Source: a virus. Taken from it: a stretch of 52,426 nt of DNA. Positions 18,416 through 27,430 of the stretch are shown here, piece by piece. Position 1 is the first letter of the stretch. Every line of letters starts with the position of its first letter. The DNA is taken from the IMG/VR virus record IMGVR_UViG_3300024346_000091, positions 1-52,426 of that record; one strand, written 5' to 3'. The translations under genes and the position numbers were made by a program. The notes beneath the pieces were generated by a model that had not been told where the DNA came from, made no database searches, and saw only the letters and a program-made list of their open reading frames with translations.

Positions 18416-19070
18416 GGTTGTTTGCGTTGGATGTAGCTGGACTGACGGATTTGAAGAGTTTAGCTACAAGGAAACTTACCCCCATATTATTAAGGAACGC
18501 CATCCAGACTGGAAAGTATATAACTTGGGATTGCGTGGCGCAAACAACTTCTTCATCAATATGGTCCTAGAGCAGGCACTGCGCGATATAGAACCAGACT
18601 TTGTTGTCCGTCAAGTGACAACTTGGAATCGTTGGATGACGTATGATGACAGAATCCAACTGCATTATGATGAATTAGAGCCAGGTTACTGGCACTCTAA
18701 TTTAGACGCATATAGCAACACAGTGATGTGGACGGCTGGGAGTCTATGTCATCCCAATTACTACGATGCTAAATATTACGACAAAATACGCCAACACCAT
18801 TATGAACACATGCCTGAGCAGTTTTCTTTGGAATTGGAAGAAGCAGCGCTTACTAAAACTGAAAAGCTGCTACGCGATACGCCGCATACACTTTTGTTTT
18901 GGAAAGACAACACTAGCAAACTAGCCAACCCAGACTGGTGGAAATACTATCCGTGTATTGAGCGTGACATTGGATTCAGTGATGCGGTTGACAGTGGTAA
19001 ACATTTTTTACGCGATGGCAACACAAAGGTTGCTGATTTATTAATAGAGAATATTCAAATACATGTATAA
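18408..19070 (+). CDS. SGNH-hydrolase-like protein
   Basis: 220 aa. VVCVGCSWTDGFEE near the N-terminus corresponds to block I (GxS) of SGNH/GDSL esterases, and YNLGLRGANNFF resembles the Gly/Asn-containing blocks II-III. A catalytic Asp-His pair near the C-terminus is not clear (ERDIGFSDAVDSGKHFLRDG is the candidate). Phage relatives may remove acetyl groups from sugars or bind glycans without hydrolysis. A second SGNH-like gene is at 28118. Confidence 0.5.
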   Translation: MIKVVCVGCSWTDGFEEFSYKETYPHIIKERHPDWKVYNLGLRGANNFFINMVLEQALRDIEPDFVVRQVTTWNRWMTYDDRIQLHYDELEPGYWHSNLDAYSNTVMWTAGSLCHPNYYDAKYYDKIRQHHYEHMPEQFSLELEEAALTKTEKLLRDTPHTLLFWKDNTSKLANPDWWKYYPCIERDIGFSDAVDSGKHFLRDGNTKVADLLIENIQIHV

Positions 19071-20145
19071 CTTCGAGGATATCCGAACGGTTCATTTAGA
19101 GATCACACAGCGCTGTCAGGCGGCGTGTCCAATGTGTGACCGTAATGAAAATGGGGGTGTCGATAACAGACATATAGACAACTCAGAGCTCAGCCTGGAG
19201 CAATGTAAGCAGATCTTTGAGCCCGAATTTATTCGGCAATTAGAAACCATGTATATGTGTGGTAATTTAGGCGATCCGATTGTCGCCAGAGATACCCTCG
19301 AAGTTTTTAAATACTTTAGAGCTCACAACCCTGCAATGTGGCTAAGTATGAATACAAACGCAGGAGCAAAAAATGAAGAATGGTGGGAAGAACTCGCACA
19401 AGTATATGGACGCAATGGCACGGTTATTTTTAGTGTGGATGGGCTGTCTGATACTAATCATCTTTATCGACAGAATGTGGTATGGAATAACGTCCAACGA
19501 AATATGCAAGCCTTTATCGGCGCAGGTGGCAGAGCTCGTTGGGACTTCATCGTGTTTGGACATAACGAACACCAAGTAGAAGAAGCTAGAGCGCTAGCTG
19601 CTGAATGGGGCGTTGAGCGTTTCCAAGTTAAGAAAAGCGGCCGCTTCTTCAATGCAAACTCAAAAGCAAAAGATGAGCATCAAGCGAAGAACCGCAAGGG
19701 TGAAGAAACACAACTAATTGCAAAGCCTAAGCAAGAGAAGAACCAAAACATTGCGCTCATGAAGCAAGCTGAGATTGAGAAGACTTACGGCAGCATGATG
19801 GAATACTACAATCAATGTGGCATTAACTGCAAAGTAATCAAGGACAAAAGCATCTTTATTACAGCAGAAGGGCTATTGATGCCTTGCTGTTGGACTGCTG
19901 GGCGCATGTATAAATGGTGGCATAAGGATCCTAAAGTTGAGCAAATATGGGACCATATTGATGCAGCAGGCGGCAAGGATGGCATTAACGTTATTGAACA
20001 CAATTTGCAAGATGTAATGGCAGGACAACTATTGCAAGGTATTGAAGATAGTTGGGCTAAGGACGGAATTAAGAATGGCAAGCTAGGAGTTTGCGCAATG
20101 AAATGTGGATCAGAGTTTGATCCTTTTGGAGAACAATTTAAATGA
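19063..20145 (+). CDS. Radical SAM protein with SPASM-like C-terminus
   Basis: 360 aa, overlapping the previous stop by 8 bases. Cluster ligands C18, C22 and C25 (CQAACPMC) sit in an N-terminal barrel start (VHLEITQRC). FSVDGLSDTNHLYRQNV is typical of SPASM-type radical SAM enzymes. The C-terminal region has cysteines arranged YNQCGINC, LLMPCCW and VCAMKCGSEF, fitting an auxiliary 4Fe-4S domain. Family members modify peptides or sugars. A Lys/Gln-rich insert (about residues 195-230) separates the two domains. Confidence 0.8.
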   Translation: MYNFEDIRTVHLEITQRCQAACPMCDRNENGGVDNRHIDNSELSLEQCKQIFEPEFIRQLETMYMCGNLGDPIVARDTLEVFKYFRAHNPAMWLSMNTNAGAKNEEWWEELAQVYGRNGTVIFSVDGLSDTNHLYRQNVVWNNVQRNMQAFIGAGGRARWDFIVFGHNEHQVEEARALAAEWGVERFQVKKSGRFFNANSKAKDEHQAKNRKGEETQLIAKPKQEKNQNIALMKQAEIEKTYGSMMEYYNQCGINCKVIKDKSIFITAEGLLMPCCWTAGRMYKWWHKDPKVEQIWDHIDAAGGKDGINVIEHNLQDVMAGQLLQGIEDSWAKDGIKNGKLGVCAMKCGSEFDPFGEQFK

Positions 20146-20693
20146 TGTTAAGATTAGAACCAAACAAAGTACAAGACCCATTCCTGCATTACAGATTATG
20201 GTCTGTAATACAAGATGAAGATTTCCTCAAGAAGTGTGAACAAGACGCACAACGTTTCCCTTATTACAAAATTGAAAAGACCCGCACAAGCAACCCTGAC
20301 CGCGTATGGTTAAATCAACAGAGCGGATATCTTAGTGCCCTAGCATACGAGTTTGACCATGATCAGACTAAACGACAATTGGGGTTCTCAATGCACACAA
20401 CATACCTTGGATGTCGCACACGAGTTGAATTGTGCATGGACAGTGTAGGAAGTTGGTTAGAACCGCATAAGGATGACGCAGCAAAAGTAATGACAATGCA
20501 ACTTTATTTGACAGGTTATGGCAACAGTACCAAATTAGGCGATACTGAAACCACCATCACTAAAAACAGCGCCTGGGCATTTGATAACACAGATCAACCC
20601 ATCCACAGCCTTGAACCACTCAAGTATAACCGCGCAAGCATTATTATCAACTATGTGACAGACGACTGGAGAGACAAATCAGTTCTAGTATAA
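20142..20693 (+). CDS. 2-oxoglutarate/Fe(II) oxygenase-like protein
   Basis: 183 aa, ATGA-coupled. The HxD pair H109/D111 (PHKDD), distal H155 (QPIHSLEPL) and R164 (NRASIIINY) form the iron and 2-oxoglutarate site of this double-stranded beta-helix family. MTMQLYLTGYG after the HxD is the usual next strand. It probably hydroxylates a peptide, sugar or nucleobase; the substrate is unknown. One of six such genes in 20-38 kb. Confidence 0.65.
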   Translation: MMLRLEPNKVQDPFLHYRLWSVIQDEDFLKKCEQDAQRFPYYKIEKTRTSNPDRVWLNQQSGYLSALAYEFDHDQTKRQLGFSMHTTYLGCRTRVELCMDSVGSWLEPHKDDAAKVMTMQLYLTGYGNSTKLGDTETTITKNSAWAFDNTDQPIHSLEPLKYNRASIIINYVTDDWRDKSVLV

Positions 20694-20698
20694 AAAGT

Positions 20699-20715
20699 CT
20701 ATACTTCAAGTATAG
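20699..20715 (+). other. Short hairpin just before a start codon
   Basis: CTATACTT-C-AAGTATAG is a perfect inverted repeat in the 26-base gap between the oxygenase stop and the ATG at 20720. No ribosome-binding site is visible between the hairpin and the ATG, so it could control translation of the radical SAM gene or be an RNA-processing signal. It is GC-poor and has no U-tract, so a terminator is unlikely. Confidence 0.4.
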
Positions 20716-20719
20716 CAAC

Positions 20720-21661
20720 ATGTATATCGATTGGCAACTGAGCGATGTGTGCAACTTTAAATGCACATATTGTAATCTTGCGAGCATGGGCGGGGTAGAA
20801 GGCTGGCCAACACTTGAGCAAGCTAAAGGGCTAGTTGACAACATTCTAAGTCACAGTGATCATGATTACCGCACTTACAACTTGTTGGGCGGTGAGCCTA
20901 CATTGTGGAAACACTTTGGCGAGCTATGCACATACATTCATAATGAAGACGAAAGCCATGTTATTCAAGTCTTAACAAACGGCAGTCGCACTAAGCGCTG
21001 GTGGCAAACATATGCGCCTACTATGGACAAAATCATTATCAGTCATCATGTTGCAACAACTAAAGATCGCTCTCCAGAGCATACAATTATGGTTGCTGAG
21101 ACTTGTCACCCTAATAGCAATGTTAGTATCCAAATATTAATGGACATTGACAATTTTGACGAGTGTGCTACACACTTTAATGTTATGCTAGCCCGTCTGC
21201 CAGGAATTCGCATTACACCTAAAAAAGGTGAGACTAATCTTGGAAGCGGGGAATGGATGCCCTATTCACCAGAGCAGCTAGCATGGTTTGACGATGCACT
21301 TGTGCGCGCGAAGGCAAATGAACAGCGTATCAGTCCAATACACAAAGCAATTGGCAATAAGCCTATTGACCGTAGATTCTTTGCAAGCGATGGCGTAACT
21401 GAATGGCATACTAGCAATAAAGACCTGATCATAAACGACGCCAACCACTTTGAAGGTTGGAATTGTAACATTGGACTGGACATGATAGCTGTAAAGCCGT
21501 CGGGCCAAATACGCCCGTCAAGCTCATGCTTTAAGAATGTAACACTAGGAAACTATCGTACATCTAGTACGATTAATTGGCCTAAGGCACCATTTGTATG
21601 TAACCAAGCCAGTTGCTTTTGTGGTGCAGATATAGAAGTAGAAAAACATGCCCCAAAGTAA
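20720..21661 (+). CDS. Radical SAM protein, FxGWxC subfamily
   Basis: 313 aa. Cluster ligands C11, C15 and C18 (CNFKCTYC) are almost at the N-terminus; LLGGEPTLW is the SAM motif. A late segment HFEGWNCNIGLDMIAVKPSG, then SSCF and CNQASCFCG, carries cysteines for a possible auxiliary cluster. The F-x-GW-x-C signature is shared with the radical SAM proteins at 26162 and 29311, so the three form one subfamily. The start has no obvious ribosome site and lies 4 bases after a hairpin. Confidence 0.8.
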   Translation: MYIDWQLSDVCNFKCTYCNLASMGGVEGWPTLEQAKGLVDNILSHSDHDYRTYNLLGGEPTLWKHFGELCTYIHNEDESHVIQVLTNGSRTKRWWQTYAPTMDKIIISHHVATTKDRSPEHTIMVAETCHPNSNVSIQILMDIDNFDECATHFNVMLARLPGIRITPKKGETNLGSGEWMPYSPEQLAWFDDALVRAKANEQRISPIHKAIGNKPIDRRFFASDGVTEWHTSNKDLIINDANHFEGWNCNIGLDMIAVKPSGQIRPSSSCFKNVTLGNYRTSSTINWPKAPFVCNQASCFCGADIEVEKHAPK

Positions 21662-22841
21662 AACATTTTGCACATTGCCATGGATGCACGTTGCAACGTC
21701 GCCAGGCGGATCATATCGTATTTGTTGCAACAGCGACTCCAAAAATAATAAGCTTACGCTTAATGGCGAACAGCTTAAATTGCACAAGCATGGTATTGAT
21801 CAATTGCACAAGAGCGAGACTATGCAAGAAGTCCGTAAACAGATGCTTGCGGGGGAGCGCCCAGATACCTGCCGTCGATGCTTTAACCAAGAAGATGCAG
21901 GTGTGCGTAGCAGCAGACAAATCTATAATGAAGTATGGTATGATGGGAAAGATGTCAAGGTTGATGACCCTGTTGTGCCGCGCTATGTTGACTTACGTTT
22001 AGGAAACTTATGTAATTTGAAATGCCGCATGTGCAACCCATACTCAAGCAATCAATGGGTTGAAGACTGGGAAGAGATAAACGGTAAGTTTGATGAAAAC
22101 GAACGCGCATGGCTATTAGATATGAAATGGCCTGAGTATAAAGGCACTAATGATCACCTTAAAGAAATGATGGGCACAGTTGAAGAAATATATTTTACGG
22201 GCGGCGAACCTACCATTATCAAACGCCATGAAGAATTACTTGACTATTGTATTGAACAAGGGCTTGCATCTAACATCAAACTCAAGTATAATACTAATCT
22301 AACCAATGCGCCTCTACGCCTAATTGAACGTTGGCAGCACTTTAAGTTTTTGCGATTGAATTGCAGCATTGACGGTGTTGGCAAATTGAACGACTATATC
22401 CGCCCACCAAGCAAATGGCGTGGTGTTTGGAAAAATTACAATCGTGTTTTGGAAAATACTACCAACCGTGTGCTAGATATTCACACCACAGTGCAAGTAA
22501 CAAACATTCTTCACATGCACAAGTTGCTTGAGAAGTTTGTGCGTCCAGAAGAAGACATTAGCTGGGACGTCGTTCCGTTTGTGTTCTTCAATATCTTGGA
22601 AAATCCAGACTATCTCAACATCAAAATCCTGCCAAAAGAACTAAAGACACTTGTGCAAGAAAGACTTGAGCCTTGGGTTGGCCATACTGACTTAGCACAG
22701 TTGCAGGGCGTACTTGATTACATGTGGTATGAAGATCAGTCTGACAAATGGGACAGTTTTGTAAAGCATACACACCAATTAGATAATATGCGCGGGCAAC
22801 ACTTACTTGACGTAGTGCCGGAGTTCAAAGGCTGGCTATGA
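21648..22841 (+). CDS. Radical SAM protein, twitch type
   Basis: 397 aa, overlapping the previous gene by 14 bases. C122, C126 and C129 (CNLKCRMC) bind the radical SAM cluster; YFTGGEPTI is the SAM motif. The N-terminal domain starts FCTLPWMHVATSPGGSYRICC and contains VRKQMLAGERPDTCRRC, with C8, C26, C27, C75 and C78 as candidate auxiliary ligands. NCSIDGVGKLNDYIRPPSKW is a conserved later segment. Close in layout to the genes at 22838 and 24762. Substrate unknown. Confidence 0.82.
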   Translation: MPQSKTFCTLPWMHVATSPGGSYRICCNSDSKNNKLTLNGEQLKLHKHGIDQLHKSETMQEVRKQMLAGERPDTCRRCFNQEDAGVRSSRQIYNEVWYDGKDVKVDDPVVPRYVDLRLGNLCNLKCRMCNPYSSNQWVEDWEEINGKFDENERAWLLDMKWPEYKGTNDHLKEMMGTVEEIYFTGGEPTIIKRHEELLDYCIEQGLASNIKLKYNTNLTNAPLRLIERWQHFKFLRLNCSIDGVGKLNDYIRPPSKWRGVWKNYNRVLENTTNRVLDIHTTVQVTNILHMHKLLEKFVRPEEDISWDVVPFVFFNILENPDYLNIKILPKELKTLVQERLEPWVGHTDLAQLQGVLDYMWYEDQSDKWDSFVKHTHQLDNMRGQHLLDVVPEFKGWL

Positions 22842-23938
22842 TTAAATGCTTTGCAGTTGACAGCGGCCTACAAATACTGCCGCAAGGTGGAATGCAACCA
22901 TGTTGCAAGTTTCGCAATCCCTTGACCACTGTTGACAAAAGTACAGCATCGCACTATTTTGAGTTGCCTGAGCTAGCACAATTAAAACAAAGTCACAGCA
23001 ATGATGACTGGACAGCAAATTGTATACGGTGTAAACAAGATGAAGATGTTGGTGCGCGTAGCAGGCGTCAAATGTACGACAACATTGGCTTAGTAGACGG
23101 TGATTTCTTCCTTGACATCAGCATGAGTAATCATTGCAATTTAGCATGTCGTATGTGCAGCGTAGAATATTCAACTAAATGGGCAGCGGACAGTCAAGCA
23201 CTGCATGATGCTGGCCTATTGACTGGCAAAGACGCCACAGTACATACATTAACAACACAACAGATTGATGACCTTACTGCCCTGCTTGAGACAAAAACAG
23301 GACGAGTTGTTGTAGAGGTAAAGGGCGGCGAGCCATTACTCATGCCTATTAGCCAATACTTTTTTGAATCACTTGCAAACTGTAAGAACAGCGCAGCATT
23401 TGAAATCTGGGTAACATCAAATGCCACACGTATTCCAAGTTGGTGGACGACAGTGGCAGCAAAATTTGATAAAATTAGATTCCATGTCAGTGTAGATGGA
23501 ACGGATGAAACTTATCAATATATTCGCGGCGGACACTCGTATGCAGGCATTAAAAAGAACATTGAAAAGTTAGCAGCAGACAATACCACAATACTATTCA
23601 ACGTAGTAGTACAAAATTTGAATATTGAAAACATTGCGGATTTGTACGATGACCTATTAGGGTATGTGGCAAGACCAAATGACGTAAATCTTTTGATTTT
23701 GCGTAGCCCTGAATATTATCAGGTAAATATATATCCAGACAATGCAAAGAAGCAATTAATTGAAATGATGCGGTCTAGGGAATTGGCAAAACACCCAACC
23801 TTTAATGCAATTGTGTCGTTATTTGAGAAACCATGTGAAGCTGACAATTGGGGTAGATTCCTAAAGATTTCAAAATTTTTAGACGACAGGAGAAAGCAAG
23901 ACATATGTTCCGTGATAAAAGCAATAAACCAAGAATAG
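22838..23938 (+). CDS. Radical SAM protein, twitch type
   Basis: 366 aa, ATGA-coupled. C100, C104 and C107 (CNLACRMC) are the cluster ligands and VKGGEPLLM the SAM motif. The N-terminal domain is shorter than in its neighbours (QPCCKF, then NCIRCKQDEDVGARSRRQMY) but has the same order. VSVDGTDETYQYIRGG corresponds to the SIDG segment of the upstream paralogue. Probably a tandem duplicate that has diverged. Confidence 0.82.
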   Translation: MIKCFAVDSGLQILPQGGMQPCCKFRNPLTTVDKSTASHYFELPELAQLKQSHSNDDWTANCIRCKQDEDVGARSRRQMYDNIGLVDGDFFLDISMSNHCNLACRMCSVEYSTKWAADSQALHDAGLLTGKDATVHTLTTQQIDDLTALLETKTGRVVVEVKGGEPLLMPISQYFFESLANCKNSAAFEIWVTSNATRIPSWWTTVAAKFDKIRFHVSVDGTDETYQYIRGGHSYAGIKKNIEKLAADNTTILFNVVVQNLNIENIADLYDDLLGYVARPNDVNLLILRSPEYYQVNIYPDNAKKQLIEMMRSRELAKHPTFNAIVSLFEKPCEADNWGRFLKISKFLDDRRKQDICSVIKAINQE

Positions 23939-24765
23939 ATCCTGAAGTCGAGCAGTTGTTTGACGAGTATAAGTTTGAGTATTTTCCTAAATTCCCAACT
24001 AGAGAGTTGCCCTTGCAGCGTTGTAGCGACGCCAACTACATAACTGATTTGGAATTGCTAGATTGGTATCGTAATCTCGACTACAGGATGATACAACGCA
24101 AAGATTATCACAACCGTGTAATTGAGGGTATGGTAATGAACGCATGTTGGTTAGTAACAAGTATGACAGAAAACGGCATACAATCACCACTCAACATGTA
24201 CGAGTGGAACAACATACACCCTGGAAAAAAGCGTTACATTATTTCAAATTATCTTGGACTTGAAACTGTTCCTGTATTGTGTCAATTCCGTGACGGCCAA
24301 CGTGGCGGCTACCCAATTACAGATTTAAATGGATTAGGTGAGATATATGGGTATAGTTTCAGCGCCAGAATTAAACACAAGCCAAAATATAATGAGCGCT
24401 TGTTAGAGTGCAGTTGGCATGGTGAAACACAGATACGTGACAGCAATGGGTATGACGATTGGCACCGCGCAGCAGGCGAGGCACTAGAGTTTAAAAATGA
24501 GATACTAGATTACATCTCAGAGCATGGTTTGCAAGTAAACCCAGCAGATGACAGACCGTTTTACCTTGAGGCAACGACCCAAGCAGCACTTGACTATGAC
24601 CTTATGCAATTGTACTTCCACTTTGATCCTAGAGTTGGTAAAAAAGTAGACAAAAATTTAGGCATAAGTATTATTAACCACTACGGCGACCCAAATTGGG
24701 TTATGGACGTTGACTTTAGTAAAACGTTGAATAGGCCTTGGTTACCAGATCCGGAGAAATTATGA
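23905..24765 (+). CDS. Unknown protein with possible ParB/sulfiredoxin-like segment
   Basis: 286 aa, overlapping the previous gene by 34 bases. The segment NIHPGKKRYIISNYLGLETVPVL (about residues 104-126) resembles the phosphate-binding GxxR and following helix of ParB/sulfiredoxin-fold proteins, where a Gly-x-His/Lys-Arg motif binds nucleotide. Other family motifs were not identified. It lies inside the radical SAM array, so it may provide nucleotide-dependent activation or recognise a substrate. This assignment is tentative. Confidence 0.4.
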   Translation: MFRDKSNKPRIDPEVEQLFDEYKFEYFPKFPTRELPLQRCSDANYITDLELLDWYRNLDYRMIQRKDYHNRVIEGMVMNACWLVTSMTENGIQSPLNMYEWNNIHPGKKRYIISNYLGLETVPVLCQFRDGQRGGYPITDLNGLGEIYGYSFSARIKHKPKYNERLLECSWHGETQIRDSNGYDDWHRAAGEALEFKNEILDYISEHGLQVNPADDRPFYLEATTQAALDYDLMQLYFHFDPRVGKKVDKNLGISIINHYGDPNWVMDVDFSKTLNRPWLPDPEKL

Positions 24766-26165
24766 CAGACAAAAAGTTGCCAAGCGATACATTTTGCATT
24801 TTGCCTTGGGTACATTTAAGTACTCGCCCTGATGGACAGATGCGTGTATGCTGCACTGCAAACGCCAGCAGTGTCGGCCCTACAAACGACAAAGAGCATG
24901 GGGGACAGGTAGGCATTCTTAAAGACGAACAAGGACGACCCAACAACCTCAATGTAGCTGACTTTCAAACCGCTTGGAATTCAACGTACATGAAGAACGT
25001 GCGCAAGCAAATGCTAAACGGTGAAAAGCCACCTAGCTGTATCAAATGCTTTAAGGAAGAAGAAGCTGGTCACAACTCAAAGCGTATGTGGGAAACTCGG
25101 TATTGGGGCGAACGTAATGACATTGAGAAACTGTTAGATGAAACTGATGAAGATGGGGCAGTACCAGCCCGCCTTCGTTATATTGACTTACGATTTGGTA
25201 CTAAATGTCAACTTGCTTGCGTTATGTGTTCGCCACATGATAGCAGTGGTTGGATTAAAGAGCACAACAAAATGTATCCGCAAGTTGAGAACGCCAACTT
25301 AAAGGAAACAATGGGTTGGAAAGATAAAGGATCAAGCAATGGCAGCTCGTACAATTGGCATAAGAACAACCCAGTCTTCTGGGAACAATTTAATGAGCAG
25401 ATACCGAACATGCAACAGCTTTACTTCGCTGGCGGCGAGAGTCTCATCATTGAGGAACATTACACAATCCTTGAAGAAGCCATTAGAAACGGACACGCAA
25501 AAAATCTTGAGCTACGATATAACAGTAATGGTGTGGAATGGCGAGAAGACCTCTTCGATTTATGGAAGGAGTTCAAACTTGTTCGTTTCCATTATAGTGT
25601 GGATGACATCGGCCAACGAAATGAATATATCAGGTATCCCAGCACTTGGGAACGTACTCAAGAAGTATTCCATATCCTCGACCAGGATACACCTGACAAT
25701 GTTGAAATTACCGTAGCTTGCGCAGTGCAAGCACTCAACATTTATTACATTCCAGACTTCCTCAAATGGAAGCTAGAGCAAAACTTCAAGAAGATAAACA
25801 TGTGGCCATTTGGTGCTGGCGGCATTAACTATCATTTTGTATATCACCCGCCGCACCTCAATGTTAAGTCATTACCAAATTGGTTTAAGGACGAAGTGGA
25901 ACGCAAGTACGAAGAATTTATCCCTTGGTGGGAAGAGAATTGGGAAAAAGGTGTTCCAAGTTGGCACAAAGGCAAAGTTGATTACGAAACATGGCGTGCT
26001 GCTAGCTATGGTGTTGACCGCTTACGTGGCATGGTTAGCTTTATGAAGTCAGAGGACTGGAGCCAACGTATGCCTGAGATGGAAGAATACATTAAGCTAA
26101 TTGACAAGACGCGAGGCCTTGACTTCGCCGCAACATACCCAGAAATGAAAGATATTTTTAAATGA
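24762..26165 (+). CDS. Radical SAM protein, twitch type, with GGES variant
   Basis: 467 aa from the ATG 6 bases after CCGGAG and overlapping the previous stop (ATGA); an in-frame TTG at 24738 is rejected. C149, C153 and C156 (CQLACVMC) are the cluster ligands. The SAM motif reads YFAGGESLII, with Ser replacing the usual Pro. The N-terminal domain (FCILPWVHLSTRPDGQMRVCC, VRKQMLNGEKPPSCIKC) matches the 21648 protein. A long helical C-terminus is rich in Trp, Glu and Lys. Substrate unknown. Confidence 0.82.
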   Translation: MTDKKLPSDTFCILPWVHLSTRPDGQMRVCCTANASSVGPTNDKEHGGQVGILKDEQGRPNNLNVADFQTAWNSTYMKNVRKQMLNGEKPPSCIKCFKEEEAGHNSKRMWETRYWGERNDIEKLLDETDEDGAVPARLRYIDLRFGTKCQLACVMCSPHDSSGWIKEHNKMYPQVENANLKETMGWKDKGSSNGSSYNWHKNNPVFWEQFNEQIPNMQQLYFAGGESLIIEEHYTILEEAIRNGHAKNLELRYNSNGVEWREDLFDLWKEFKLVRFHYSVDDIGQRNEYIRYPSTWERTQEVFHILDQDTPDNVEITVACAVQALNIYYIPDFLKWKLEQNFKKINMWPFGAGGINYHFVYHPPHLNVKSLPNWFKDEVERKYEEFIPWWEENWEKGVPSWHKGKVDYETWRAASYGVDRLRGMVSFMKSEDWSQRMPEMEEYIKLIDKTRGLDFAATYPEMKDIFK

Positions 26166-27430
26166 GCTTATGCGCAATCGACGATAAGAACGAAAAACAA
26201 CTGATGGTGATTTGGGACTTAGGCCGCCGCTGCACATTTGCATGTAGCTATTGTCCGCCTCACCGCAAAAACAATTGGAGTGACACAGCTAGCCTTGAGT
26301 CACTTATAGCAACAGCAGACAACCTTGAGCGTTACAGCGAAATTTATAATGCTAAACGCAATGAACGTTTCCGCGTTGCAGCTAGCTTTACTGGCGGCGA
26401 GCCTACAGTTAACCCTGCGTTCTTTCCGTTCCTTGAATACTTACAGGAAAACTATCCACATTGGAAACGCACACTGACAACAAATGGCTTCTACAGCGAG
26501 CGCAAGTTGCGCACTGTTATGGCCAACACAAACTTTACAACAGTGAGCTGGCATTGTGAAGGTATGCCAGTACAAAAAGAACGTGTACGTAAAAATCTAG
26601 AGATAATGCACAAGGAAGGCTATGGCTTTAAAATCAATATCATGTTCCATGAGCGCGATGATTATTTCCAAGAATGTGTTGAGTTAGCTGAATGGTGTGA
26701 TGAGCTTGGAATAAGCTATACACCTAGAATAATTGGCGATCAGGGCGACATTAAACAGGGCATTAAAGACAAAACTGTTCATGAATACACACAAGAGCAA
26801 GTAGACTGGATGACACGCTATTGGGATGCAAAGAAGGCGAAGGCTGACAAGCCAGCAGTAACAGCAAGTAACCCTGTAGCATTAGCTGGCCCACCTGGCG
26901 GCACAATGGCGATGGCAGTCACTGCACCAAAAAAGCAAATTGGGCAAAAGATTGGTCGTCCTTGTTGTGGCGGACGTGAAATGGATCTTAAAGATGATGA
27001 TGAATGGAGCGTAGGCACGTTTGTCGAAAACAATAACTTCCAAGGATGGAGTTGTATGATCAATTGGTACTTCCTTTACATCCACCAAGAGATTGACAAA
27101 ATTTGGCACCACCAAACATGCCAAGTCAATCTTGAAGGTAAAGTAGGTCCTATTTGTAATGTTAGCAACTTTGCTGAATACTGTGATGACTTAGAAGCAA
27201 AAATGAACACTGGTAACATTCCATATATCCGTTGTCCTAAAACCCACTGTGGTTGTGGACTTTGTGTTCCTAAAGCTAAACACGATGGATTGGCAAACGA
27301 AATATTTAAGCGCCATGCGCCAGGTATTCAGCCTGAGCTAATGGAGCGCCAAGAAGTTGACATTGCAAGTGGATCATTAAAGAAACTGGTCTACAAATTT
27401 GATGAGGAAAATGGAAATGAAACTATCTGA
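26162..27430 (+). CDS. Radical SAM protein, FxGWxC subfamily, paired with PP-loop gene
   Basis: 422 aa, ATGA-coupled. C24, C28 and C31 (CTFACSYC) bind the radical SAM cluster; SFTGGEPTV is the SAM motif; TTNGFYSERKL and VSWHCEG follow. A low-complexity Ala/Pro/Gly linker (about residues 223-260) precedes NNFQGWSCMINWYFLYI and a cysteine-rich ending (CNVSNF, RCPKTHCGCGLCVPK). The same N- and C-terminal signatures occur at 29311. Both copies are followed by a QueC-like gene, suggesting the pair works together. Confidence 0.82.
   Translation: MSLCAIDDKNEKQLMVIWDLGRRCTFACSYCPPHRKNNWSDTASLESLIATADNLERYSEIYNAKRNERFRVAASFTGGEPTVNPAFFPFLEYLQENYPHWKRTLTTNGFYSERKLRTVMANTNFTTVSWHCEGMPVQKERVRKNLEIMHKEGYGFKINIMFHERDDYFQECVELAEWCDELGISYTPRIIGDQGDIKQGIKDKTVHEYTQEQVDWMTRYWDAKKAKADKPAVTASNPVALAGPPGGTMAMAVTAPKKQIGQKIGRPCCGGREMDLKDDDEWSVGTFVENNNFQGWSCMINWYFLYIHQEIDKIWHHQTCQVNLEGKVGPICNVSNFAEYCDDLEAKMNTGNIPYIRCPKTHCGCGLCVPKAKHDGLANEIFKRHAPGIQPELMERQEVDIASGSLKKLVYKFDEENGNETI

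Noticed and set aside
24738-24761. TTG start upstream of the radical SAM gene at 24762
   Set aside because: ATG 24762 has CCGGAG at the right distance and overlaps the previous stop; the extra eight residues match no family feature.
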